The notes: generated from the letters alone by a model not told the origin. 64,000 nt of DNA from Atherinomorus stipes (GCA_023101725.1 JALJCO010003975.1:222669-286668); one strand, 5' to 3'. Positions 41,516 to 53,980 are shown, counted from the stretch's first letter. Program-made: numbers and translations.

Positions 41516-42330
41516 TTTAAAGGTGTCATAACCTGGTTTTTTACAAACACAATCCTTCTTAAATTATCTTTAAATTAATTTTTAAATATAGTTGGTGGGC
41601 GGAAAATCTTTTTATCCCCAATTTTTGTTTGTTGCGAGAGTTAGACCTGTCTGTTCACAAAGCAAGCATCAAAGCCAAAACAAAGTTTTATCAGGACAGA
41701 GCAGGTGAAGGAAATGATGTCCCAACAGAGAAAAACGTGATAAAAACATGACGGTGCGGTTGATAGTGAGAATCCACGGAGTAAGAGGGCTGGACTCTGA
41801 TGAATATAAGAAGCGGACGTCTGACGTGAAGTTAACCAAACAGTGTTAGCTTCTGTAGCTACATTAGCAGCTTGTCACCGTTTGTCTACCATCGTTTTCT
41901 GATCTCTGACACAAAAGATAATAAGTTACACTAAAAAGCAACACTTACCGACTGCACATCCTCACTGATAAATACTGTATAATCCACTGGTCCTTGGTCG
42001 ATAAGTCTACTGTTACAGCATTGAAAACTCTGACAAAGCTGGTCATTAACTGCCACTTTACAGGTAATCAGCTGATTTCAGGTGGTGCTAAAGAGGCTAG
42101 CTTAGCAGCTAGCAGCCTCTGTGGATCACGTCATCTGCAGAGAAAAAAACTAATTGCGTACTGTGGAGAGCACGCTTTTGTCACCGATTCCGGTGAGAAG
42201 AGAGAGCCCGCACTCAAAGATGAAGCCACCTTCACTCTCTGGAGTTTCTGGCAGGTTTTAATTGAGGTCCTGTTGCAATACACGTTTTCACCTGCAAAAA
42301 GTGGGATTTCCGGGTGATGACACCTTTAAA
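41516..42330. mobile_element. 815-bp MITE with TTTAAAGGTGTCAT ends
   Basis: Perfect 14-bp inverted ends: TTTAAAGGTGTCAT at 41,516 and ATGACACCTTTAAA ending at 42,330. The interior includes GCTAGCTTAGCAGCTAGCAG. A 107-codon open stretch (41,994-42,317) has no recognised domain. It shares the TTAAAGG terminal heptamer with the elements at 42,693 and 59,619. Confidence 0.75.
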
Positions 42331-42692
42331 GATTAGAAATAAAGAAATTAGTGGGGAAAAAAAGTATCTAAGGCAAAATAATTTAGAATTTAAACTCAAT
42401 GTGTATGTAAGGGTAGGGAATTAGTAAAAGTGTGTGGAAGTGTGAAATTGTAGCAACTTAACAGAGGATTAGCTGTTCATACTGCGTCAATCTGATATTT
42501 AACAAAAAGTTAAGCTATCAGTCATTATATTATTCACCTGTCCTTTATGAGTCTTGACAGTTTCCCTATAAAAAAATGTGAAAAATCATCTTGTGGATTT
42601 TCATTGTGGATTTTACGTAAAAAAAATAAATTCTTTAATTGAAAAAAACCCAAAAACGAATAAACATGGCAATGAAAACCATTTTTATTTAT
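42331..42692. other. AT-rich spacer between two TTAAAGG elements
   Basis: Nothing recognised. Confidence 0.5.
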
Positions 42693-42877
42693 TTAAAGGA
42701 GCTAAAAGCGATTTTTTTCACCGCTAGGTGGGCTGGTGAGCACTGTGCTGAGACCAAAACAAAGTGTGCCATGATTGACAGTCTCTTACGCCCGCCCCTC
42801 CTCTCTCACCCTCACTCTCCCCTAATCAGCAAACGAATGTCTGCCGAAACAGGAACATTATCACAACAAAACGCCGG

Positions 42878-43894
42878 ATGTTTTGGAAGATGACGAGTGA
42901 CGAAGTGAGTAACTGCTAACTTTATAATGCTGAAAGCGATGTTATTTTATTTTGGCAAGTTATAGGTTATAGTTTAGTCTGTAAGTAATTATCACGCCAT
43001 TGATTTCGCCTCATAATTAGCATCAAACGATGCTAATAGTGTTGGCAAGCAGTACACAGTAACAAATGTACAATATAACGACTGTATGTAACTTTTATAA
43101 CTGTATATAACTCCATTTTTTATGGAAATAAAACCCAAGTTATTTGAAAAGTAATGTTGTGGATAGTGCAACTATCCGATTAAAAATGAGGGTTACGTCT
43201 GTACACCCACTCAGTGTCTAATTTTAGCCTATTCATAACTAATAATCACTCACAGCGTTTGCTAACGCTGCTCTGAAAACACGAGCAAAGACGTGAGCTA
43301 CGTGGGTTCTGCAGAATGTGGACTCAGCCGAGAACTGGTTTTGTTTTTATCAAAACCACGTTCATCTGGCGCTAGATGACATCTTATTCTTATCTGATTA
43401 CTAAGCCAGGCACCAGCGTCCTGTCTGCTGAGGCTGGCAATCGCGAATGGAAAAGGGGAAAGTCTGGAGGTTTAGCCTGGACAGAGGGTGGAGGGAAGCT
43501 GGAGCAGCAGAGTCTGGATGTCCTGCGTGCTGCCAGGAAACAGAGGTATGAACTGTGCCTCAATGTAGGACGTCTTCTTTGTAACGGTCTGGATTAAATT
43601 ATAAAATGTCAACGTGTTGTGGCTAAAACATGATTTATAGAATATTTTTATACATATTTTGAGAGGCAGCTTCAGCAGTTGTCCCTGGATGAGAGGAGAG
43701 TTTGGGTCAGGGACTCTGAGGGACAGCCTGGACTGGTTTTTGATGCTGTGATGGTGCGTAGGGTCGTCATCGTGCTCCAGCATCTGCAGGGGTTCAAGGA
43801 GCACCGTGAAACTGCAGGGAAATGCCCACAGACGTGCAGGAAGTGCTGTGGTCAGGAGCAGCAAACCAGCATCTTTGTCCCTTTCCTGCTCTGA
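42878..43894 (+). CDS. Unrecognised three-exon gene model inside the 42.7-kb element
   Basis: Join 42878..42904, 43406..43545, 43666..43894, 131 codons plus stop. The first donor GTGAGT is strong. The acceptors (ACTAAG at 43,405 and GAGAG at 43,665) have weak pyrimidine tracts; the donor GTATGA at 43,546 is acceptable. All phases agree (0, then 2). The product begins MFWKMTSDE, then a charged helix-like segment (KLEQQSLDVLRAARKQ, then QLQQLSLDERRVWV), a hydrophobic VFDAVMVRRVVIVLQHLQGF segment, and a Cys-rich end (KCPQTCRKCCGQEQ). I do not recognise the family. It could be an accessory protein of a transposon, a captured host fragment, or a chance phase match. No transcript evidence is available. 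Confidence 0.35.
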
Positions 43895-44541
43895 TGCTAC
43901 AACTCATGCCGGCATCATCTGGTCATGAAGAAATTCAGGCTCAGTCTTGCACAACTGAGACATTTTAAATATGTAAAAGCTTCACATTCAAGTGTTCTTT
44001 TTTGTAAATAAATAGATTAACATGATTGTGTGGATCATTTTCATTCAAGTGAAATTATAAAAACCTTCTTCCTTTTATAGCCGTTGTTAGACAAAAGGTT
44101 TCCATGCAGAGGACAGTAAAGGGCTAAATATATAGTATGTGGGAAAATTAGATTTTTTGGACTTCTGGAGAAAAACTTTATAACTGATTTTAGATTTCAC
44201 TACTAACAAAAAGTAGGGATATTCAATTTTTGGTTTTTTTGAGGAAGAATGATGCAGAATAAATATTTAACCATTGAAAATGTACATGTGCATTGAAAAG
44301 TTTGAGAAAGTTCAATTCAGTTCACCTGGAAAGGTTGTAGTGGATTTTAGATTAATTCTGACATCATAAAAAAGCCAAATTTTCTTAACTTTTTGTGAGT
44401 AGTGTGGTTTTGTCATCTTGTGATGAATTATTTGCTCCAAGATTTTTAAAATTTGAATTAGAGGTAAGTGATAAGTGAAACTACAATACAGTGATTTTCA
44501 CATTTTATTTTGTGACATTTTCATCTGACAGGTGATGAAGG

Positions 44542-46118
44542 TCAGGCAGCAGTTTCTGTCTTCAAACAGCATCTGTGCAGTGAGACAATGAAATTAGTCA
44601 GAGGCATTAAAATAAATGGATTTGCAGCTAACTTCAGAATTATAATCACCTCTTCTGAGATGCTGCTTTGCCAGTTCAGCCGTGGTGGAATGGGTGGAAG
44701 TGGGCCAGGTCTTCTGGGGTCAAGGTGCTGCGTTCTTCTAAACAACTCCTCTCACCTGAAGCCGGTCTCTTCTTCACAGTCTTGGTCTGCAGTTCCCAGA
44801 TAGATCCAGAAGTTTTGGGAGTTTAGTGTACACATCACTGCCTGGCATGTGCTTTGTAGAGCCTCTTGTATCTGGGCAAAAAACAACTGTTATTTCAAAA
44901 ATACATTTGAGGTTCAGTTAGTTCTAAACAACATTATGGCTGCAATGTTTCTGTTCTCTAGTATACAAAATAAAAAATTATACAATGAACTATAAATGCC
45001 ATAGTGAGAAAACACCACTCACATCTTTCTCTCCAACTTTTGATCGGTGATGGTCTCTGGAGATGAAAGTTATGATCCAAAGCAGCAAGAAGTCTGGCCT
45101 CAAACCAGAGGTGAAGAACTGCAGCGCTGCAGGCATGTATGAGAATGTGGCTCTGCTCACCTCCAGGTCAGGTGATCTGTAAGGGATGCACACATTTAGA
45201 TATGTTTGTCATTTATAATAAAACATGATCATAAATCATATTACACACGATCATATATAATATCTTACATAGACCACATATAATATGATCTATGTAAGAT
45301 TATATATGATCATGTATAATATGAGCATATCATATATACTGTATGATCAGTGATGGAGCAGGTTTGCTGGCAACAAGCTTCATGAGGTTAGATGCTGGGA
45401 ACTTATGAAATGACAAAATCTTTTGTCCTTCACATCAAGACAGTTTTATGAAGAACTGGTGCAGCTTCCAGTCAGCACTTTCCTCCGTTCAGCCTCCCAG
45501 TAAACCCAGTGTAATATTTAGAGTAATCAGATCTGAGCACTTGAAGTTGCTATCAAAATCAAATTTCACCTTTTTATTTTAAAAACACCGGAACAAAAAG
45601 GCGAAAAAGGCCTGAATAGCCGAGGATCTAGTAGCTGGTCGCAGCTGACTCTGCTAGAGGTGCTGACGGATCCAGGTTGAAACCTCACGATCTACTAGCA
45701 TGCTAGCGTTAGCTGGACTGCCTGCTACTCACATTACAACAGTAAAGAGTGACCGACTAAGGTTCAAACTCCGACAGTTACCCACGCCAGGACTGTAACA
45801 CTACACTGTATTGAATAAACATTGCAACATGTGCCTAACATTACTGTAACACGAACAAAAACAAACATCTGACATCATGTTGTTACCTACCTGTTCAGGA
45901 GAAGAGCAGCTCTGAGTCAAACTGAAGTCCTGTTCTGTCGCAGTGCTCTCCGCCTTTGAAATATAATCCCTGTTTTGTCTCTTTCCTTGTCCAACGACTT
46001 TTGGGGGGCAGAGACGGTTGTTTCTGTGGAGGTAATATCGGCTCCTGGTCGTCTCCAGCTGAACGCTTCTAACGGCTGGGTTCAGTCTCCGCCAATTTGC
46101 TTGTTCACTCCGCGTCAT
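44542..46118 (-). CDS. Unrecognised five-exon gene model inside the 42.7-kb element
   Basis: Complement of join 44542..44572, 44756..44871, 45023..45176, 45340..45394, 45887..46118; about 195 codons. Several splice sites are strong: acceptors CCCTTACAG, TTGCCCAG and TCTCACTGCACAG, donors GTGAGT and GTGAGA. The donor at 45,339 (GTATAT) is weak. All four junctions keep phase (1, 2, 0, 2), and the last short exon ends in a stop after CCLKTETAA. The product begins MTRSEQANWRRLNPAVRS, continues with a basic segment (PPKVVGQGKRQNRDY), then FSYMPAALQFFTSGLRPDFL, a hydrophobic LLLWIITFI and QALQ-like QEALQSTCQAVMCTL. An upstream in-frame ATG at 46,238 could extend it by 40 codons. Family unknown. Confidence 0.4.
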
Positions 46119-46360
46119 TGCGCCGCCCTGGTGGTGGCTGTTTATAAGGAAGGAGGTGCGTGTGCGCGTCCACGTACATGGACGTACATGCATGCGCGGC
46201 CGGACCGGCAATGTAAACACTGAGCTGGAGATCAACACAGGGAGGCGCTGTGTGACGTCATGCTATATTCCAGATGAAAATACATGTCTAGTTCTGTACA
46301 TAAAGATTTTTTAATTTCTTAAATGTGAAAATAATGACTTTTCACTCATTGCTCCTTTAA

Positions 46361-46890
46361 GTTTTATTTATTTATTTTGTAGAGCTCTTGGGAACATATC
46401 TAAGAACTGTGTTTTGCCTGACCAGCTGTCCAAGCCCATAAATCACTTCCTCCATACATTATGTAATTCTATCAAATGTTGGAGGGAATCTTTTTGACAC
46501 CATGTCAATGTCTGTTGGAGAAATTACAGCCTGAATATGCTACTGAGGAGAAAATATCAGCATTTTGTCTGATATTGTCAGTAATAACTTAAGTTATAAA
46601 CTGACTGAACTAGAAAAAAATTGTTTTGATGTTTTAAACTCATAAGATTTTGTAATTGGTCAACTTAATATTTTAGTTTTTAGATCATCATTCAATCTGT
46701 TGCTGCAGACATTTTCAAAATTGGGAGTTGATGTCATAAGTTTAACTGGTAATGTTTAAAATATTCCTGTCTTGTTGACCAAATTGTCATCTTCTGAGAT
46801 GACCATTTAGACCATTTTTTTTATTAATGTTAAAACTGATCCAGCCATGGAAACAGCCAGTAACAGAGTTATATAAGCTGCCTCTGTTTG
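46361..46890. other. Unique AT-rich intergenic sequence
   Basis: Nothing recognised. Confidence 0.45.
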
Positions 46891-47760
46891 GCATTTAGTG
46901 ATGGGGATATCCATACTCTGGAGCCGATACTTCAATATCAGCCAGTCAAAATGTTGAATTTGATACTTCTTTAAATATTGAAACACCACCGATACAAAAA
47001 TTGTTTATGGAATGAAATTGCATGTGAAATCCAGCCATGAAATATTGCCTCTGTGCGACTTAATCATGGTAGCCTATCAGATGTCACGATGATGCTGCTT
47101 CTGTGAGCAATGATGACATTTGTTTTTCATATTTCACTGGTTTAATCAAGTTATTGTTTAAATTTTATTATACTTATGTTACCAACACATATTATAAATG
47201 ATCATTTCCATTAAACAAATATAATAATCCCATGTTAGTCTGTAGTTTTAGTCTTATTTTGGTTTAATTTACTCATCAGTATATATTTTTTGTTTGTTTT
47301 AAAAGCATTTCTTTCCAATATTTTCTTGAGTTTTATTCGTATTTCATATTGCCCCTGTAATAAAGATAGTTACTTGTCATGGTGTCGCATAATAATGACG
47401 TCTTCAAAGCGACCACAGTAAAAAAAAAGTCTGTAAATAAGGACGAGTCCCCACAAAAAAAGCAGCTTCAAGCTTACAGGGGGGTCCGACTAATGTTTCG
47501 TAACAAAAATTGGTGAAATGAAGGAGTTTGTGGCAGATAATGCCTTATTTAGAGGCTGCACGCGGTTGCCTGCATCACTTCCATTATATTGGACATACGC
47601 TGATCTGGAGTGGATCTAAATATCTCCTGAAGGGATTCAAGTTGCACCAAAACTGTCTGGATGAGTAAATGAATGCATTTCATGCTAGAAAATAGGTCCA
47701 GATTGAAAAAAAAAAACAAGTTCCCCTTTAATGCTCACTGTGAAATTGTAATTTTCCTTT
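46891..47760. repeat. Uninterrupted relative of the 23.2-26.1 kb repeat, plus a second repeat
   Basis: Positions 46,891-47,390 align with the split repeat at 23.2-24.4 kb (GATACTTCAATATCAGCCAG, TATCAGATGTCACGATGATG, CATCAGTATATATT). Positions 47,540-47,730 pair with 27,170-27,350. Both are non-coding. Confidence 0.55.
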
Positions 47761-49738
47761 AAGAGGCAAGAAGTATTAGTAGAAGCGTCCATATTGATGA
47801 AAAAATTCCATAAACATGGGTTGACATAAAAATGTTGTCATCGCCCGACCACAAATCACAGACTGATAATATAACTGATATGTGGTGCTGATAGTCAAAG
47901 CCCTGACTATGTGTTTACGGTGTCCTAAAGCTCGTGTTTCTTAGAAATCAGATAAAAACCTATTTTCATAAATGGAAGAGGAGTTAATCAACATGCTTGT
48001 GAGTGGCATAAGCAAGAACAGAATGGATAGAAGGAACGAGGGAGGGAGGGATAGAAAGGCAGACGTTACTGGCAAACGTTATGTTGTGAAACAAACTTGA
48101 TGTGGCTTATACAGCGAGTGAATAATTATTTTGCCACCAAAACTCTTTTCTGAGTGTTGTTTTTGTTGTTTCAAAGAAGCAAACAGCTGTTCAGACGTTG
48201 GAGGTGTCACTAAGGTTAAAAATATTGACATCAACCACTTGAAGCGCATTGCTGCAAAAAAATGCTTGTTTTCTTTAGCTTTTTGGTGAAAAGCAGCCAT
48301 TTTTGCTGCAACTACCCCACGTTCTACAAGATTGCTATTACTAAAGAATAGAAAAAGAAACAAATGCTCCTTTTCTGATGAAAGAACAGAGTCTAAGCTT
48401 TTATTCAGCAGATTTGGTGTTTACATAGACACAGACACAATGTTCTGTGGCTCTCCAAAAATCAGTGAAAATGCTTAAAAATCTTGGAAATATGGAGCGC
48501 TGTCCTCTGAAAACATCTGTCAGTCAATGAGTTAACATTTGAGTCATAGTTTTGGATCCAGAAGAGTTTTCCTCAATTTTCCAGTGATGTCCAACAAGAG
48601 AATTAAAAACTGTTTCTGGGTCTTTTAGTGTCACCACTTAAGAAGTGGTTCATTCTTATTGTTAGTTCTGAAAAACAAAGAGGTCCCACCCGATACAACA
48701 AGCTGGGGTTTGCTAAGTGCTTGACATTTATTCCCAAGCTAATGCTTGAAATCTATCACAAACATCACAAATAGAGTAATGGAAATATAATAAAGTGACC
48801 AGTGAATGAAAAAGCTGTTGCCATTCTGTCTAAAACATATTAGAGATAATAGACTTTAGTCCTAATTCTAACCACAACCCTTTTAAAACAACTTGGAATC
48901 CAAATTTAATTCCAGATGAGAATCCATAAAGAAATATCCAGAGCACGTAGATGCAAATAAAAAAGACTGAATAAAACAACTGGCTGCACCCGTACACAAG
49001 TCTTCAAAGAGAGTTATGAAGTCACAGGCTGCAGTAAAGATAAAGGATGCTTCTTGTGTGGACTGGCGTATGTGATTACATTAGATCTGCCTGTATGATT
49101 ACATTGTGCATCAGTAGCTCTGGAAATGACTAATGATTAATGTGAAGAGGCTTTCTATTAATGAAATAAAAGTTTGGACCTTCTGAATTTTTTTAGAGAT
49201 TGTTTTGAAAATGGAATTAGATAATACTTCGACTATTTTGGAAATAAAACATTGATTACCCGCCATATACCCATATATCCAGTTCTACAAAAGCTGAGAG
49301 GGAGCAAGACCCTTCTAAAGGGTCCAGACATTTCCAAAATATTTCCAGATGATGGTCTAAATTTCTTTTTTTTAGCTGTTCCAGATAAAGATTTCTGCAC
49401 AAACAGCTGCTACTTCCATTACTGTTTCTTAATTTTTGGAGATTTACTCAAACCTTATTCACTACTACATCTTACCAACCCAGTCGTAACACTAAAACAT
49501 GAAAGTGTCATTGTTTTCCCTGCGTAAAGCAATGACTCACAAACTGGATGCGCCCACCTCAGGGTGGCATGGTGACATGAAGCAGGACGCACTTGGGATT
49601 TGACAAATGTAGCAAAAGAACTTAGCATTGTGACAAATTTGCTGTTTTCTTGTTTTCTTTCCAATCCAATACCAAGCTATGTTCAAGCCAGTATCAGTGA
49701 GACTGATCCTATACTGACACTTTGTAAAAAAAAATAAA
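47761..49738. other. Unique intergenic sequence
   Basis: No repeat family or gene recognised; scattered short open frames only. Confidence 0.4.
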
Positions 49739-50105
49739 AAAAGATACAGATGTCCGATATTATTGGCCAATATATGCATTAAAATGGGATGTTGGAATAT
49801 ATTCATTTCCCAAGATTTCGTTAGTAAATCTTATTGTTCCATTAGCAGCGGTCCAGCATGTAGAAAAGTCCCTGTTATTGGAGAAGAACTTCATATCCCA
49901 GCATTCCTTTCAGAGTCATGTGACTACGATGCAGCTGCTGCTGCTACAGACTGAAAAGCTGCTAATGTCTGGTTTTAAGTTGTTGGTTAAATTACTAAGT
50001 TGACAGAAACATTATACTGTATATCTTCATTGGTTGGTATCGGAAATTAAGAGTAGGACAATATCGGTATATTAGATATCGGTAAAAAAAATGCTGATCG
50101 AACCT
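49739..50105. mobile_element. TATCGG-ended element, second copy (reverse orientation)
   Basis: It begins AGATGTCCGATATTATTGGC and ends ATATCGGTAAAAAAAATGCT. The interior is the reverse complement of 17,450-17,990 (CAGCATTCCTTTCAGAGTCA, TGTCTGGTTTTAAGTTGTTG). A fragment of the same interior (GCGGTCCAGCATGTAGAAAA) recurs at about 55,036. Confidence 0.7.
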
Positions 50106-50824
50106 CCATCTTAACTCTGGTATCAGCTATTTTTGGTTTAACTTTTGACATTGACCTTCCTGTTGCAGTGAGACGGGTTCTGGCTTTCTCATCTTTGCTG
50201 GCTCGTTGGCTAATCCCCCCCCCCCCCCCATCGTACAACCATTGGATTAAAGAAGTTCTTCATTATTTAAAACTTGGAAAACTTAGGTTTTCACTTAGTG
50301 ACTCCCCTTCTTGGAGTTTGTTCACTCCCTCGTCCTATTCCTAGATGCAGGAGAGGATGAAGTTTGCACCCCTTTGACCCCCCCCCCCCCCCCCCCCCCG
50401 CATTTACTTGTTCATTTATTTACTGACTTCCTGTTTTTCTTCAAATAATTTTCTGTCTGATTTTTCTTTCTTTCCGTCTGTCTTACTTTCCTCTTATTTC
50501 TATTTCTGAGTGTGTGTCTGTGAGCGTTAACTGCAGTTTAGCTCTGACCTGACCTGAGTGGGCCTTTATGCAGGTGGGTTGGGGTTAGGGATTTATTGGC
50601 ATACTATTGTACATGTTTTTTTTTTCTTCTTTACATCTGGTGCCACTGTATGTCATGTTTTTGTAAAATTTAAATAAAAAGATTTTTGGGGAAAAAAAAG
50701 CCGATCGAACAAAAAACAATGTGTTTAATATGTTTAGAAAATCACGTGCAAAGCAGCGTTCCAGCGTCCCTCTCTGGTCACAAACATGACAAAGACATCC
50801 ATATGCAACCATAGACATAAAGTA
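50106..50824. other. Intergenic sequence with two poly-C runs
   Basis: C-runs at 50,215-50,229 (15) and 50,378-50,399 (22). The rest is CT-rich and unrecognised. Confidence 0.6.
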
Positions 50825-51773
50825 CACTACCTGGTCCCAGAAAAGAAAAAAATTGTCACCAAAACCCCCCCCAAAAAACAAAAAATAAACAAACAAACAA
50901 AAAAACCAACCAAACAAAAAAGTCATACACTCATACTGCCTTTAGCTGTGATTACTGCAGCATTCGCTGAGTCATTGTTTCCATAAGCTTCTGCAACGTC
51001 ACAAGATTTATCTCCATCCAGTGTTGCATTCATTTTTCACCAGTATCTTGCATTGATGATGGTAGAGTCTGACCGCTGCTGCATCACTTCATCTGCCTCT
51101 CTTCTTACCCTGATCACTCTGGAACAGAGTAAATCTGGACTCATCCGACCACATGACCTTCTTCCGGTGCTCCACAGTCCAATCTTTATGCTCCCTAGCA
51201 AACTGAAGCCTTTTTTCCAGTTAGTCTCACTGATTAGTGGTTTTCTTACAGCTACAAAGCTGTTCAGTCCCAATCCGTTGAGTTCGTATCGCATTGTGTG
51301 CGTGTGGAAATGCTTTTACTTTCACTATGTAACAACCCTGAATTCTAATGTTGTTTTTCTTCGATTTGATCTTATCAAACGTTTAAGTGATCACTGATCA
51401 CGATCATTCAGGGTTTTTTCCAGCCACATTTCTTCCTTGAAGACGATGGGTCCCCACTATCCTTCCAGGTTTTAATACTGCGTTGGACAGATCTGACCCC
51501 AGTTTTTCTGCATCTCCTTACATGTTTTCTCTGCTTGATACCAATGATTTGACCCTTCTTAGACAGACTAACATCTTTTCCTACGAACACGGATGTGTCT
51601 TTCCATATGGTTGTTTAGGAAATTAAACTTATTGCACCAGTTGGCGTTAAATAACTTGTTGCCAGCTGAAAGATAATCATCCATGCAGTAATTATCTAAT
51701 AGGAGGCTCGAACCTTTTTGCTTCGTTAACTCCAGGTGGCGACCTGAATCTTTTTTTTTTTGGCCAGGCAGTG
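50825..51773 (-). mobile_element. Tc1-like transposon, internally deleted
   Basis: Flanked by TA at 50,823-50,824 and 51,774-51,775. Terminal repeats CACTACCTGGTCCCAGAAAA and, on the minus strand, CACTGCCTGGCCAAAAAAAA. It reads on the minus strand from the right end. At 949 bp it is shorter than a full Tc1 (about 1.3-1.6 kb) and lacks the segment for the catalytic half. Confidence 0.85.
51037..51640 (-). pseudogene. Tc1 transposase remnant (N-terminal half)
   Basis: The minus strand reads GKDVSLSKKGQIIGIKQ (first helix-turn-helix), KTWKDSGDPSSSRKKCG, then after a stop and frame change ELNGLGLNSFVAVRKPLISE and WKKGFSLLGSIKIGLWSTGR. These are typical of the paired-like DNA-binding domain and start of the catalytic core of fish Tc1 transposases. 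The DDE residues beyond the first are absent because of the internal deletion. It is non-functional by inspection. Confidence 0.85.
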
Positions 51774-51775
51774 TA

Positions 51776-53590
51776 ATAAGTCACTGCTCGGACTTTTTTA
51801 GGCTGTAAAAAACAAACCACGCTTCCCTGGTGATGAGAGTGAGAGACAAGATGGAAGAAGAGAGAGAGAGAGAGAGATGGAGAAACAAGAAACAGGGATG
51901 AAAGAAGGCAGATATCTTGTTCTTAGTTTCACAGTAAATGTGTTAAAAGAAGTCCTCATGTCTGAAACTGTCAGCAGACAGATTTCAGCCCAACAAATGA
52001 AAAAGAAATCTTGCGACATCAGTAAGCCACTCCAGTTTTTAAAGATGAAACGTATCAGCTGAGAGCCTGCTGGTTACCACGAGGAGGAAATGAAAAAAAA
52101 ACAACCTTTCCCTGAACTAGAGAAATGAATAATGTTGAACTGGCCCATCTCAGCCACGTAGTTGGAAATGTGAATGAATTAGACCTCCAGCTGAAAGCAG
52201 AGTCCTGCATAGCGTTTAGATAAAACCAGCCGGTTACCCACGGTTATCTGTTTGGACCCAACCTGCTGATAAAAAACCGGAGATCTGAATCATTTCATAC
52301 AGACGTAAAGATACATCTGAACCAGATAGTCTCTCATTTGTGTGAGGGCACGGGGAGCTGGGAATGTTTTGTTTGTTTTTTTCTCCAAAGGGAGTAAAAG
52401 TTTTAGAAACACTGGTGTTTTCTTTGTCTTCAACACAACTCTCGCCTACTCCCTCCTTCAAACCCCCAACATGTTTTTATTAAACTGTTTTTTGCAAAGC
52501 AGGGAAGAACAAACAGGAAAAGGTCAGACAGGGCATTACACATGAAAAAGAGAAGATTGTAATTACAATACTGAAGAAAAATGAAACCAGAAGAAAAGAC
52601 CAGACACACAATCTCTTACAGATCCCAACGGGCACATTTAGCCTCAGAATGGTTTTAATAGGACGCCCCCATATGCCAAAAACACCTAAAAGATGCATAC
52701 CCGAGTTAAATTAGCTGCTGCTCTTGAACCCTTTGGAGTCCATGCAAAAGCTTGGCCTCTCTGTAAAGATAACACTCTGAATTTTCACTTTGAGCTTTCA
52801 AATTCATGGTAACTTTAACTAGCATGTAGTTACTTAATTTGAACACACAGTAATCAAGCTTTTTTTTTCCCCCTCGCCTGAATTTTTTTTTATTATGTCA
52901 AGTAGCTGCACACAGAAATATGGAGATAGGAACTGGATAATCACATGAGGCTGTTGCATGAAGGTTTATCTGTTACCAGTTCTTATTTGGTGACAATAGC
53001 AACAAAAATGACAAGTATATGAGTGTTTTTCTGTGAATATGTTCAGGCATTTTCCAGAATTTTCCATTTGGAGACTCCAAATGGTCCCTTTGGATAATAA
53101 GCTTTACAAAGCTGTAAGTCCAGAATGCTTCAACATACAGTCATCAATGAAACCTCCAATGAAAGGTGGTACCAAGAGGCATCCTGCTGCATATTCAGAT
53201 TCACTCTGAGCATTATCAAAATACAGTAAATGATCTAGAAACACAATAAAATGCTCATTTTCCTAAAGTGCATTATAATAAGAGTCAGAATATGTGTCTG
53301 GTTACATTATATAGTAAACAATATAATGCTATTCTATGCATTGTCAACAAAAAGGAAAAATAAAAAACAAAACAACACAGAAAACTTTTTACATACTTGC
53401 AATTTTTCATGAACTGACCAGGACTGAAAACTACTACTACTAATGTTCATCAGAAATGTTACAGTGCAGTCTGATCAGAAGGAGAGAAGCTGCTGCAACA
53501 CCACCATCACAAGACCATTGGCTTTTTATCATCTAAATAGCTTATAATCACACAGTAACTGCAGGTAGAAGTTTTCACTTACTGGTCCAG
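51776..53590. other. Unique intergenic sequence
   Basis: A short GA-microsatellite (51,858-51,878) and small open frames; no gene or repeat family recognised. Confidence 0.4.
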
Positions 53591-53894
53591 TCCAGAGCGC
53601 CTCCTTAGCCAAACGCTTCCTCCTCTACTGAGCCCGGTGTTACGGGGTAACTGGTTTTCGTGTTAACTGGTGATTTTTGCAGATGTTGCCTTCAGGAGTA
53701 CTCAGCCTGTTTTCCGAACACGCAGATTCGACAATCCATATGAGAACACAGCCCAATGCTTCAGTTTGCTGTTCAATAAAGTTAAACAAAACTAAACGCT
53801 GTGTAGTTGATTTGTGACTATAAAGAGTTCTGTTGGTATGAAACTGTGGCAGGCAATAAATAAAATACACGTAAATAAAACACACAGTCTGACG

Positions 53895-53980
53895 ATATGC
53901 AGCAGGGTTCGAACCTGCGGCATACGGAAAAAAATCACACCTTGTCAGGGAGGCATAACCCACTACACTATGAAGCTCAA
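53895..53980 (-). pseudogene. tRNA-like sequence 1
   Basis: The minus strand shows an A-box-like TAGTGTAGTGGGTTATG and a perfect 5-bp T-arm, GCAGG-TTCGAAC-CCTGC (53,902-53,918). The anticodon arm is poor (CCT..AGG around CCCTGACA), and a long T-rich variable region and weak acceptor stem argue against a working tRNA. It looks tRNA-derived, possibly Val- or Gly-like in the D-arm. Confidence 0.5.

Larger units (their letters stand above)
42693..46360. mobile_element. 3.7-kb element with TTAAAGGAGC ends and two convergent gene models
   Basis: Ends TTAAAGGAGC at 42,693 and GCTCCTTTAA ending at 46,360 are perfect inverted repeats over 10 bp. The left sub-terminal sequence AGCGATTTTTTTCACCGCTA resembles ends of teleost non-autonomous repeats. 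Inside, a plus-strand model starts near the left end and a minus-strand model near the right end, converging at about 44 kb. The inferred layout is that of a two-gene DNA transposon, but neither protein is recognised and no DDE transposase is seen. The alternative is that TTAAAGG ends here are coincidental and these are fragments of host genes. Confidence 0.45.
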
